Positions 31,315 to 38,977 of a stretch of DNA of 64,000 nucleotides are shown here, piece after piece (position 1 is the stretch's first letter; the number at the start of each line of letters is the position of its first letter). The stretch spans positions 105,748 through 169,747 of the forward strand of contig NZ_JAJHUO010000024.1 in assembly GCF_020859565.1 (NCBI RefSeq). The letters run 5' to 3'. Position numbers and translations under genes: made by a program. The DNA comes from Saccharothrix luteola (GTDB taxonomy: Bacteria; Actinomycetota; Actinomycetes; Mycobacteriales; Pseudonocardiaceae). A model generated the notes under the pieces. The model was not told the origin of the DNA. It did no database searches and saw nothing but the letters and a program-made list of their open reading frames with translations.

Positions 31315-32847
31315 TCAGTTGACGCAGACCACACCGTCGGCGGTGATCGGCGGGGTCGAGCTCGTCGAGGGCGGGCTGTCCGTGCCGGGCACGCCGACCG
31401 ACGCCGGGTCGGACTGGTCCGGCGGCGCGTAGTCGGCGCCGGCGTACACGAGAACCTGCCCCCTTGGCACGGAGTCGTCCTCGATGGCCTCGACGTTACC
31501 GCTCAGGGCGGAGATCACCTTGTCGGCGCTCGCCCGCTCACCCGGCGCGTACCGCACGGACGTCGTCTCCGCGTACGCGCCGGAGTCCGCCCGACCGCGC
31601 TTGAAACCCTTCTCCACCAACATGTCCAGCACGCTCGCGGCCAGTCGGTTCACCCCGGCGGCGTTGTAGACGTGCACGGTGATCGCCGAGGGCGGCGGCC
31701 CGGACGGCGTCGTGGTCGTCACAGGCGCCTTCGACGGGTTGTCGTCGGTCGCCAGGCCCTTGATGAACTGCCGCACCTGCGCCGGGTCGACCGGCAGCAC
31801 GTTGCCGTCGCTCCACGTGTCCATCGGGTCGCCCACCGGGATCGTGCGGAACTGGATGTTGCCGCCCACGAGGCCCTGCATCTGGGTGGCGAACTCGGTG
31901 ATGTTCCACCCCTCGCTCAGCACGACGGACTTCTTCACCGCCGTCACGAGCCGGTCGAGCTGGTCGAAGTCGGTCAGCGTGCCCGTGGAGAGCACCTTGC
32001 GGGCCAGCGCGCCGATGAACACCTGCTGCCGCACGATCCGGTCCAGGTCGCCGCCGGGCAGCCCGCCGCGCTGGCGGACGAACGACAGCGCCTTCGCACC
32101 CTCGATGGTCTGCCTCCCGGCCGGGAAGTCCGCGCCCGAGTCGCGGTCGCTGGTGGCCTCGTTCAGGCACACCTCCACGCCGCCGAGCGCCTTCGTGACC
32201 TCGTAGAAGCTGGCCAGGTTGACCTCGGCGTACCGGTCGACGGTGACGGAGCCGCCCGTCAGCCCTTCGATCGTCTTGATGAGCGTCTTGCGGCCGGCCA
32301 GCGTCGACTCCAGCTCGATGCGGGCCTCGTCGGTCACGCCCTTGTCGCGCAGCTCCTGCGCCTTCTCGTTCTTCTGCCTGGCCAGCGCGGAGTTCAGCTT
32401 GTGCTTGCCGAACCCGTCCGCGATCTCCACGTACGCGTCACGCGGGAACGAGATGGCCACCGCACGCGTGCCGTCCTGGGGGATGTGCACCAGGATCATC
32501 GTGTCGGTGTTCTGCGTGCCGTCCGCCACACCGCCGTTGAGCAGCGCCAACACCTCGTCCGACAGCGGGTTGCCCTGCGCGTCGGTGCGGCTGTCGACCC
32601 CGACCAGCAGGATGTCGATCGCGCCGTCGAGCGGCTTGCGGGGCACGCCGTCGGCGTCCTCGGTCACCGACGACGCGATGACGTCGGTCGTCGTGATGTC
32701 CTCGTCGATGTCGCTGAGGTAGTACCAGCCGTACCACGTGACGACGAGCACAGCCGCCGAGACCAACGCCAACAACGAACGCGCGGTGATCGCCAGAGCA
32801 CGCAGCGCAGCCGATCCACCGGCTGTTCCTGGCGGACTGGAGTCCAC
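31315..32847 (-). CDS. LCP ligase with LytR_C domain
   Basis: A 510-residue protein. One TM segment (ITARSLLALVSAAVLVVTWYGWYYL) precedes the LCP domain: DILLVGVDSRTDAQGNPL, DTMILVHIPQDGTRAVAISFPRDAYV, KLNSALA, VDRYAEVNLASFYEVTKALGGVEV and ALSFVRQRGGLPGGDLDRIVRQQVF. A C-terminal LytR_C domain follows (ITVHVYNAAGVNRLAASVLDMLVEKGF). The last residues GVVCVN parallel the GPVCVD end of the neighbouring paralogue. GTG 32847 has GGGGGAGG upstream and is preferred over the open extension to 32994. It is divergent from rfbB and matches the mycobacterial lcp-rmlD neighbourhood. Confidence 0.93.
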   Translation of the reverse strand: MDSSPPGTAGGSAALRALAITARSLLALVSAAVLVVTWYGWYYLSDIDEDITTTDVIASSVTEDADGVPRKPLDGAIDILLVGVDSRTDAQGNPLSDEVLALLNGGVADGTQNTDTMILVHIPQDGTRAVAISFPRDAYVEIADGFGKHKLNSALARQKNEKAQELRDKGVTDEARIELESTLAGRKTLIKTIEGLTGGSVTVDRYAEVNLASFYEVTKALGGVEVCLNEATSDRDSGADFPAGRQTIEGAKALSFVRQRGGLPGGDLDRIVRQQVFIGALARKVLSTGTLTDFDQLDRLVTAVKKSVVLSEGWNITEFATQMQGLVGGNIQFRTIPVGDPMDTWSDGNVLPVDPAQVRQFIKGLATDDNPSKAPVTTTTPSGPPPSAITVHVYNAAGVNRLAASVLDMLVEKGFKRGRADSGAYAETTSVRYAPGERASADKVISALSGNVEAIEDDSVPRGQVLVYAGADYAPPDQSDPASVGVPGTDSPPSTSSTPPITADGVVCVN

Positions 32848-33017
32848 TGCCTGCCTCCCCCGTGCGCTCAGGCGTGCCTGGTCGACATTAGTGGCGCGGA
32901 GCTGGACCGCGCCGGACATTCCTCTTATACGGGAGACGCTGTAACAACCAGGTGGGTTGCACGAAAGGCACTCGTGACAGACTGCGATGAGCAACCGCCT
33001 TCAGGAGGACACTGAGC

Positions 33018-34010
33018 ATGCGGGTACTGGTAACGGGTGGGGCCGGGTTCATCGGTTCGCACTACGTGCGGGAGATGGTGGCCGGCGCGTACCCGGCCTA
33101 CGCCGATGCCGAGGTGGTGGTGCTGGACAAGCTCACCTACGCCGGCAACGAGGCGAACCTGGCGCCGGTCGCGGACAGCCCGAGGCTGACCTTCGTCCGG
33201 GGCGACATCTGCGACCGCGAGCTGGTCGCCGACCTGATGGGCCGAACGGACGTGGTGGTGCACTTCGCCGCCGAGTCCCATGTGGACCGCTCGATCTCCG
33301 GCTCGGCCGACTTCGTGCTGACGAACGTGCTCGGCACCCAGACGCTGCTGCAGGGCGCGCTGGAGGCCGGCGTGGCGAAGTTCGTGCACGTCTCCACCGA
33401 CGAGGTCTACGGCACGATCGAAGAGGGTTCCTGGACCGAGGACCACATCCTGGAGCCGAACTCGCCCTACTCGGCGTCCAAGGCGTCGTCGGACCTGCTG
33501 GCGCGGTCGTTCCACCGCACCCACGGGCTGCCGGTCAGCATCACGCGGTGCTCGAACAACTACGGTCCGTACCAGTTCCCCGAGAAGGTCATCCCGCTGT
33601 TCGTCACCAACCTGGTCGACGGCAAGAAGGTGCCGCTCTACGGCGACGGCCTCAACGTCCGCGACTGGCTGCACGTGGACGACCACTGCCACGGCATCCA
33701 GCTCGTGCTGGAGGGCGGGCGAGCCGGTGAGATCTACAACATCGGCGGCGGCACGGAGCTGACGAACCGGGAGCTGACCGAGCGCCTCCTGGAGGCCACG
33801 GGGCGTGACTGGGACTCGTTCGTCGAGCCCGTCACCGACCGCAAGGGCCACGACCGGCGCTACTCGGTGGACATCACCAAGATCAGCACCGAGCTGGGCT
33901 ACGCGCCTCGGGTCGACTTCGCCGAGGGCCTGGCCTCGACCGTGCAGTGGTACCGGGACAACCGGTCGTGGTGGGAGCCGCTCAAGCAGCGCGCGGCGCT
34001 GGCCGGCTGA
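33018..34010 (+). CDS. rfbB: dTDP-glucose 4,6-dehydratase
   Basis: A 330-residue short-chain dehydrogenase. NAD binding is by TGGAGFIG (residues 6-13); the active site has STDEVYG (126-132) and Y151-x3-K155. Also seen are SNNYGPYQFPEKVIPLF and GLNVRDWLHVDDH, typical of RmlB. It converts dTDP-glucose to dTDP-4-keto-6-deoxyglucose, the second step of dTDP-rhamnose synthesis. Its TGA shares one base with the ATG of rfbD at 34010. The other two pathway genes (rmlA, rmlC) are not in the window. AGGAGG lies 10 bases before ATG 33018. Confidence 0.95.
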   Translation: MRVLVTGGAGFIGSHYVREMVAGAYPAYADAEVVVLDKLTYAGNEANLAPVADSPRLTFVRGDICDRELVADLMGRTDVVVHFAAESHVDRSISGSADFVLTNVLGTQTLLQGALEAGVAKFVHVSTDEVYGTIEEGSWTEDHILEPNSPYSASKASSDLLARSFHRTHGLPVSITRCSNNYGPYQFPEKVIPLFVTNLVDGKKVPLYGDGLNVRDWLHVDDHCHGIQLVLEGGRAGEIYNIGGGTELTNRELTERLLEATGRDWDSFVEPVTDRKGHDRRYSVDITKISTELGYAPRVDFAEGLASTVQWYRDNRSWWEPLKQRAALAG

Positions 34011-34903
34011 TGGCGCTCGCACTCCTGGTGCCCGGTGGCCGCGGCCAGCTCGGGCGGGACCTGGCGACGGCGGCTCCCGGTGACGGCCTCGTGCACGCGC
34101 CGTCGTCGGCCGAGCTGGACCTGACCGACGCCTCGGCGGTGGCGGACGCGGTGGCCGTGTTCGCCGCCAGCGCGCGCGACGCGGGGTTCCGCCCGGTGGT
34201 CGTGAACGCGGCGGCCTACACGGCCGTGGACCAGGCGGAGACCGACGTCGACCGGGCCACGGAGGTCAACGCGGTCGGGCCGGCGAACCTGGCCACGAGC
34301 TGCCGCGAGCACAACGTGCCGCTGCTGCACGTCTCCACGGACTACGTGTTCCCGGGCGACGGCACGCGACCGTACGAGCCGACCGACGAGACCGGCCCGA
34401 AGTCGGTCTACGGCCGCACGAAGCTCGACGGCGAACGGAACGTGCTGTCCACTTGGGACCGTTCCTGGATCGTCCGCACCGCGTGGGTCTACGGCGAGCA
34501 CGGCAACAACTTCGTGAAGACCATGGCCCGCCTGGCAGCCACGAACGACACGCTGTCCGTTGTGGACGATCAGATCGGCTCGCCGACGTGGTCGCTCGAC
34601 CTGGCGCACGGCCTGCTGGACCTGGCCGCCGCGGTCACGTCCGGCGGCACTCCGGCCCGGGTCCTGCACGCGACCGGCGGCGGCGAGACCACGTGGTGCG
34701 GTTTCGCCCGCGCCATCTTCGCCGAACTGGGCCTCGACCCGAACCGCGTGCGCCCCTGCACAACCGCCGACTTCCCCCGCCCCGCCCCGCGCCCGGCTTA
34801 CTCCGTGCTGTCCAACAAGGCCTGGGCGGACGCTGGGTTGACCCCGTTGCGCCACTGGCAGGAAGCGCTGACGGCGGCCGTGAAGTCGAACGCCGTGCCC
34901 TGA
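34010..34903 (+). CDS. rfbD: dTDP-4-dehydrorhamnose reductase
   Basis: A 297-residue RmlD enzyme that makes dTDP-L-rhamnose with NAD(P)H, the last step of the pathway. Motifs are LLVPGGRGQLGRDL (dinucleotide loop), VVNAAAYTAVDQAETDVDRATEVNAVGPANLA, HVSTDYVFPGDGTRPYEPTDETGPKSVYGRTKLDGE with the YxxxK pair, and WVYGEHGNNFVKTM. The start overlaps the rfbB stop by one base (TGATG). Rhamnose made here is the substrate of the rhamnosyltransferase wbbL encoded at 49507. Confidence 0.95.
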   Translation: MALALLVPGGRGQLGRDLATAAPGDGLVHAPSSAELDLTDASAVADAVAVFAASARDAGFRPVVVNAAAYTAVDQAETDVDRATEVNAVGPANLATSCREHNVPLLHVSTDYVFPGDGTRPYEPTDETGPKSVYGRTKLDGERNVLSTWDRSWIVRTAWVYGEHGNNFVKTMARLAATNDTLSVVDDQIGSPTWSLDLAHGLLDLAAAVTSGGTPARVLHATGGGETTWCGFARAIFAELGLDPNRVRPCTTADFPRPAPRPAYSVLSNKAWADAGLTPLRHWQEALTAAVKSNAVP

Positions 34904-34959
34904 ACCCGCGCACAACGGACCCGCAGCGCACCCACCTGGGCCCGACCCCGGACCTGAAC

Positions 34960-35697
34960 ATGATCACCCTGGCCTCACACCCCACGCTGGCCGACGCCGT
35001 CTACGGGATCCCCTACCCACCCGACTCGCCCCGGTTCATGCAGGGCAACCTGGCATCCCTGCTCGTGCGGGGACGTCGGGTCGCCCAACGGTGGCCGCAC
35101 CTCGTAATCGCACTGCTGGACGGCGACCGCCCGGTGGCCCGCGGGATCATGGTCGGCTACCGGGCCGACCGGGACTCGCGGCCCCGGTTCCCCGACGGCG
35201 GGTGGGACCAGGTGGCCGTGTGGGCGGCCGAGGACGTGATGGACGGCGTCGAGGCCGACACCGCGTGCGCGCTGGAGATCGCCGTGCACCCCGACCACCT
35301 GGGGCGCGGGCTGTCCACCTCCGTGCTCGCGGCGATGCGCGAGTCGGTCTCGGAAGCCGGGCTGAGTGAGCTCCTGGTGCCCCTCCGACCGCCGGACAAG
35401 GCGAGCGCGCCCGACGTGCCGATGGACGAGTACGCGGCCCGCACCCGTGCCGACGGGTTGCCGGAGGACCGGTGGCTGCGGACCCACGTGCGGGCCGGCG
35501 GACGGGTCGAGGGCGTCGCCTGGTGCTCGTCCACCGTGCAGGCGCCCCTTCCACGGTGGCGGGAGTGGACCGGGCTGCCGTTCGACCGGGACGAGCCGGT
35601 GGTCGTGCCCGGCGCGCTCGCACCGGTGCTCGTGTCGACGTCGCAGAACGTGGCCGTGTACGTCGAGCCGAACATCTGGGTGTCCCACCGGACCTGA
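34960..35697 (+). CDS. GNAT-like acetyltransferase domain protein
   Basis: A 245-residue protein whose centre (ACALEIAVHPDHLGRGLSTSVLAAMRESVSEAGLSELLVPLRP) matches the GNAT acetyl-CoA-binding helix and loop (HLGRGLS). The N-terminus (VYGIPYPPDSPRFMQGN) and the C-terminal half (WLRTHVRAGGRVEGVAWCSSTVQAPLPRWREWTGLPF) are specific to an actinobacterial group of unknown substrate. ATG 34960 has no good ribosome-binding site, so the start is uncertain. A second GNAT gene follows in the same direction. Confidence 0.75.
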   Translation: MITLASHPTLADAVYGIPYPPDSPRFMQGNLASLLVRGRRVAQRWPHLVIALLDGDRPVARGIMVGYRADRDSRPRFPDGGWDQVAVWAAEDVMDGVEADTACALEIAVHPDHLGRGLSTSVLAAMRESVSEAGLSELLVPLRPPDKASAPDVPMDEYAARTRADGLPEDRWLRTHVRAGGRVEGVAWCSSTVQAPLPRWREWTGLPFDRDEPVVVPGALAPVLVSTSQNVAVYVEPNIWVSHRT

Positions 35698-35741
35698 AAC
35701 CGGAGTGCGGCCACCCGGCGCGGTGGTGTGTGATTCGGGGC

Positions 35742-36608
35742 ATGGCGATCGAGTTGGGCACGCCGGCGGCCGACGGGCTGACCGGGGCGGTGGACGCGCT
35801 GCGGGAGTGGCAGCACGACGGCGCGCCGATGCAGCTGCACCCCGGCGACCTGGGCTGGTTCTGGCGGTACGGCGCGGAGGCGACGGCGGCGGCCGTCCGG
35901 ACCTGGAGCCGGGACGGGCGGATCCTCGCCGTCGGGCTGCTGGACGAGCCCGACCTGTTGCGGATGACCATCGCGCCGGACGCCCTCCAGGACGAGGAGC
36001 TGGCCCGGCGGTTGGTCGAAGACCTGACCGAGCCGGCACGCGGCGTGCTGGTCCCGGGCAAGGTGTACGTCGAAGCGCCGAAGGGCGTGCTGCTGCAGGA
36101 TTTGCTGGCCGAGGCCGGCTGGGACACCGACGACCCGTGGACGCCGCTGCGCCGTGACCTGGCGGAGCCGGTGGAGGACCCGGGCGTGCGGGTCGAGGTG
36201 ATCGGGCCGGACCGGGCGCACGTGCGGGCCGCCGTGCAGCGGGCGTCGTTCAGCGGTTCCACGTTCACCGTCGAGCGCTGGCACGCGATGGCCGCCGGAC
36301 CCCCTTACGCCGACGCCCGGTGCCTGGTCGCGTACGACGACCGGGACGACGCGGTGGCGGCCGTGACGGTGTGGTCCGCCGGTGCCGGCAGGCCGGGGTT
36401 GATCGAGCCGATGGGCGTGCACTCGGACCACCGCGGTCACGGCTACGGCAAGGCGATCACGGTCGCCGCCGCGGCGGCGCTCCGCGAGCTGGGCTCGTCG
36501 AGCGTGCTCGTCTGCACCCCGAGCTCCAACGTCGGCGCGGTCGCCACCTACCGATCCGCGGGCTTCCAGGCGCTCCCCGAAGTCCGGGACCGCCGCCGGG
36601 ACGCTTAG
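35742..36608 (+). CDS. GNAT-family N-acetyltransferase
   Basis: A 288-residue two-part acetyltransferase. The N-terminal half (LGWFWRYGAEATAAAVRTWSRDGRILAVGLLDEPDLLRMTIAPDA) looks like a degenerate GNAT repeat. The C-terminal half carries the acetyl-CoA site LIEPMGVHSDHRGHGYGKAITVAAAAALRELGSSSVLVCTPSSNVGAVATYRSAGFQ. Substrate unknown. ATG 35742 is in frame with a conserved N-terminus. Its last four bases overlap the convergent Imm1 gene. Confidence 0.85.
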   Translation: MAIELGTPAADGLTGAVDALREWQHDGAPMQLHPGDLGWFWRYGAEATAAAVRTWSRDGRILAVGLLDEPDLLRMTIAPDALQDEELARRLVEDLTEPARGVLVPGKVYVEAPKGVLLQDLLAEAGWDTDDPWTPLRRDLAEPVEDPGVRVEVIGPDRAHVRAAVQRASFSGSTFTVERWHAMAAGPPYADARCLVAYDDRDDAVAAVTVWSAGAGRPGLIEPMGVHSDHRGHGYGKAITVAAAAALRELGSSSVLVCTPSSNVGAVATYRSAGFQALPEVRDRRRDA

Positions 36609-37045
36609 GCGGCCTGCCAGGTGACGTTCCCGGGGCGGTTGGCGGTGGCCAGGAACTCCTTCAGCGCGGTCGCCAGGACTTCCACCGGGACGCCCGCGCC
36701 GGCCGGGTAGTCGACGTACTCGGAGCGGTACTCGGGGGAGGCCGGGTCGCCTTCCAGGGTCGAGTAGTCGTGCTCCGGGTCGGCGTAGGTGAGGTAGCCG
36801 TAGCCCTGGTGGATGGCGGCGGCCACGTCGTGGTCCGGGATCTTGGTGGTGCCGGGCGCGCCGAGCAGGCCCTCGGTGTCCGTGATGAGCTCGCGGTCCT
36901 GGTGCTCGATCACGGCGGGGCCCGCGCCGGGTTCCGCCAGGCGGGTCAGGAGGGCGTCGACGTCCTCCGGCGTGCCGACGGTCATCTCGTCGGCCGCGTC
37001 GGCGTCCTGCTCTTTCACGATCGGCCACACAGCCGTGAAGCTCAT
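36605..37045 (-). CDS. Imm1-family immunity protein (orphan)
   Basis: A 146-residue acidic protein with the Imm1 pattern: an N-terminal strand (SFTAVWPIV), the middle TKIPDHDVAAAIHQGYGYLTYADPEHDYSTLEGDPASPEYRSEYVDYPAGAGVPVEVLATALKEFLATANRPGNVTWQ. Imm1 proteins protect against nucleic-acid deaminase and other polymorphic toxins. No partner toxin gene is adjacent: its neighbours are a GNAT and DUF397/DUF5753 relics. It may therefore be an acquired orphan immunity gene. ATG 37045 is chosen over 37057 by resemblance to family N-termini. Confidence 0.78.
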   Translation of the reverse strand: MSFTAVWPIVKEQDADAADEMTVGTPEDVDALLTRLAEPGAGPAVIEHQDRELITDTEGLLGAPGTTKIPDHDVAAAIHQGYGYLTYADPEHDYSTLEGDPASPEYRSEYVDYPAGAGVPVEVLATALKEFLATANRPGNVTWQAA

Positions 37046-37121
37046 GGCCGGCATCATCGCAGTGGACGCGCTGAGTGACCACCGGAGGGGTCCGTTGGGC
37101 CGTTGGGGTGGAGTAGGTTTA

Positions 37122-37151
37122 TCGCACTGGTTTTGCGCTCAATCAGTGCGA
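37122..37151. repeat. Inverted repeat upstream of the Imm1 gene
   Basis: TCGCACTG (37122-37129) and CAGTGCGA (37144-37151) are perfect eight-base arms around 14 bases. The site is in the 237-base gap between the Imm1 start and the DUF397 gene. It could be an operator for a helix-turn-helix regulator or a weak hairpin. Confidence 0.45.
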
Positions 37152-37246
37152 GAACCTTTCCGCCATGTCCGCGCTCGGGCGATCCCCTGAAGCGACCGCG
37201 CCTCGTCCTGACGGCGAGCGGCAGCGGTTCTTGCGTCGCGTCTGTG

Positions 37247-37263
37247 CCGTGACCGGGTCACGG
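37247..37263. repeat. Perfect 17-base palindrome downstream of the DUF397 gene
   Basis: CCGTGACC-G-GGTCACGG lies 20 bases after the DUF397 stop. With a one-base centre it is a poor hairpin, so a dyadic protein-binding site is more likely than a terminator. Confidence 0.4.
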
Positions 37264-37282
37264 CAGATCTCGTGGAGCGTCC

Positions 37283-37495
37283 TCAAGCCCGCCCAGGCCG
37301 ACCGGCAACCGGGGCACTCGTAGCGAGGAACGCCAACCAGGCGGACCGGGGACGGCGAGGGGTTCCGGTGCCCGGCGACTTGCTGTCCCTGATGCCGACG
37401 ACATCAGCGGAGTGCGCCACCTCGACGCAGTTCGGGTTGCCACCGCTGTAACCCGCCTTGCGCCACGTCCCGAAGGTGAGCTCCGACGCTCCCAT
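37283..37495 (-). CDS. DUF397-domain small protein
   Basis: A 70-residue protein matching DUF397: LTFGTWRKAGYSGGNPNCVEVAHSADVVGIRDSKSPGT, then a W-x-A-F helix (SAWLAFLATSAPVAG). In actinobacteria such proteins are encoded directly downstream of Xre/HTH-DUF5753 regulators and act with them, as in the BldB/WhiJ-like systems that influence development. Here the regulator partner upstream is only a fragment. It starts at ATG 37495. The C-terminus after RDSKSPG is slightly unusual (TGTPRRPR instead of a strand), possibly hinting at decay. Confidence 0.8.
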   Translation of the reverse strand: MGASELTFGTWRKAGYSGGNPNCVEVAHSADVVGIRDSKSPGTGTPRRPRSAWLAFLATSAPVAGRPGRA

Positions 37496-37712
37496 TCAAG
37501 TCGACGACCAGCACGCGGTTCTGGCGTTTGGTGCGCAATTCCACGCGCTGGTCGAGGACTCCGCCGCCGATGCCGGGATCGGCGGCGCGGATGACCGCGC
37601 GGGCGTAGTCCTCGGTTCGGAGCAGGCCCGGGATGAGGTCGATCTCGAAGTCGGACACCGCCACCGCGTCGGTCTCCAGTTCCACGAAGCTTCGAGAGCA
37701 GCGTGCGAGCAA
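37496..37712 (-). pseudogene. Remnant of an HTH-DUF5753 regulator
   Basis: The reverse strand from 37712 encodes FVELETDAVAVSDFEIDLIPGLLRTEDYARAVIRAADPGIGGGVLDQRVELRTKRQNRVL. This is the opening of a DUF5753 domain (IPGLLRTEDYARAV is the hallmark). The N-terminal Xre helix-turn-helix is missing, and after QNRVL the frame runs into unrelated sequence and the start of the DUF397 gene. About three quarters of a normal 280-residue regulator is therefore lost. It is a deletion relic of the usual regulator-DUF397 pair. Confidence 0.75.
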
Positions 37713-37748
37713 CCCGGTAGAACCGAATTCCGTCGCTCGGCCTCACCT

Positions 37749-37916
37749 GTGAACGGCGCGGACCGGCTGCTGAACGTCGTCCGGCGCGAGCTGAAGGTTC
37801 TCGAACCGACCGGCTACGAGTGCGACGACTGCCTCGACACGGGCCGGCAGTGGACGCCCATGGCGCGGGGGGCGGCGGGCCTCAGCTCGTGTCACTGCCC
37901 CGCGGCACGCCGATAA
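37749..37916 (+). CDS. Possible small Cys-rich protein
   Basis: A 55-residue frame from GTG 37749 (NGADRLLNVVRRELKVLEPTGYECDDCLDTGRQWTPMARGAAGLSSCHCPAARR). Two cysteine pairs (CDDC and CHC) suggest a zinc-ribbon-like fold, and third-position GC is high. Its stop overlaps the convergent glycosyltransferase gene by 25 bases. No clear ribosome-binding site is seen. Real but unconfirmed; the opposite strand has no better frame. Confidence 0.45.
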   Translation: MNGADRLLNVVRRELKVLEPTGYECDDCLDTGRQWTPMARGAAGLSSCHCPAARR

Positions 37917-38977
37917 GCCGTCAGCGTCTTCTCGGCCGTCCGCCGCCACGTGAACTCCGCCGCGTGCGTCCGCCGTGCGGCCTGGTCGGCGGGCGTGGGC
38001 GGGGCCTCGACCGCCTCCACCATGGCGGTCGCCAACGCCTCCACGTCACCCACCGGCACGTGCGTCGCGTGCCCACCGGCGACCTCGCGCAACGCCGCGA
38101 CGTCCGTGCACACCACGGGCACGTTGCAGGCCAACGCCTCCAGCACGGGCAGCCCGAAGCCCTCGTCGCGCGAGGGCAGCACCAACGCCGCCGCACCCGC
38201 CACGACACTCCTCAGATCGACATCGTTGAGGTAACCGGTCCGCAGCACCCGGTCGTCGGAGCTGACCACGTGCGGCCCGGCCAGCACCAAGGGCGGCAAC
38301 GACGGCCGGGCGGCGTGCGCGGTCAGCAACGTCCCCAGTCCCTTGCGCGGCCCACCGGCGCCCACGAACAGCAGGTACTCCGACGGCAACCCCAGCCGGG
38401 CGCGCAGCGCGGGCGACGGCGGACGGGCCGCGAACCACGCCGGGTCGACGCCCAGCGGCGTCACCACGATCTTCGACTCGGGCACGCCGAGCCGTTCCAT
38501 CACGACCTCGGCCACCGCACGGGTCGGCGTGCACACCACGTCGGCCCGCGCGGCCGACTTGTGCACCAGCTCGGGCAACCGCCGATCGGACGGCGGCAGG
38601 TCGCCGGGCGTGTCCAGGAACGCCAGGTCGTGGATGGTCGTCACGCCACCCGCCCGCAGCGCCGGCGGCAGGACGAAGTTCGTCGCGTGCATGACGTCCG
38701 TCGGCCCGGCCAGGAACTCCACCGGCGGGAACGGCATCCGCAGCCAGAACTGCCGCAGCAGCCGCGCCGACACCGGCAGCCCGCGTGCCACCACGTCGTG
38801 CGGCAGCACGGTCCGCAGCGCGCGCCACCCGCGCAACGTGAACGCGACCGCGCGCACGTCGACCTCGTCCAGCATCGACGCCAGCTCCTCGGCCAACGCC
38901 GCGGTGTACCGGCCGATCCCGGTCCGCTGCCCGAGCAGAGGGGTGCCGTCGATCAGCACCCGCAACGGCCTAGCCAC
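37892..38977 (-). CDS. Glycosyltransferase, GT4 (GT-B) family
   Basis: A 361-residue GT-B enzyme. The N-terminal Rossmann-like half has VLIDGTPLLGQRTGIGRYTAALAEEL and DVMHATNFVLPPALRAGGVTTIHDL. The C-terminal donor domain has YLLFVGAGGPRKGLGTLL, LVLPSRDEGFGLPVLEALACNVPVVCTDVAALREVAGGHA with the E-x7-E pair (EGFGLPVLE). It uses a nucleotide sugar to extend a lipid-linked glycan on the cytoplasmic side. The start overlaps the stop of the large upstream transferase by 8 bases, so they are cotranslated. Donor and acceptor are not predictable. Confidence 0.93.
   Translation of the reverse strand: MARPLRVLIDGTPLLGQRTGIGRYTAALAEELASMLDEVDVRAVAFTLRGWRALRTVLPHDVVARGLPVSARLLRQFWLRMPFPPVEFLAGPTDVMHATNFVLPPALRAGGVTTIHDLAFLDTPGDLPPSDRRLPELVHKSAARADVVCTPTRAVAEVVMERLGVPESKIVVTPLGVDPAWFAARPPSPALRARLGLPSEYLLFVGAGGPRKGLGTLLTAHAARPSLPPLVLAGPHVVSSDDRVLRTGYLNDVDLRSVVAGAAALVLPSRDEGFGLPVLEALACNVPVVCTDVAALREVAGGHATHVPVGDVEALATAMVEAVEAPPTPADQAARRTHAAEFTWRRTAEKTLTAYRRAAGQ

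Noticed and set aside
37743..37949. 68-residue minus-strand frame overlapping the small Cys-rich gene
   Set aside because: No domain, atypical composition, and it overlaps the 3' end of the GT4 gene in another frame of the same strand.
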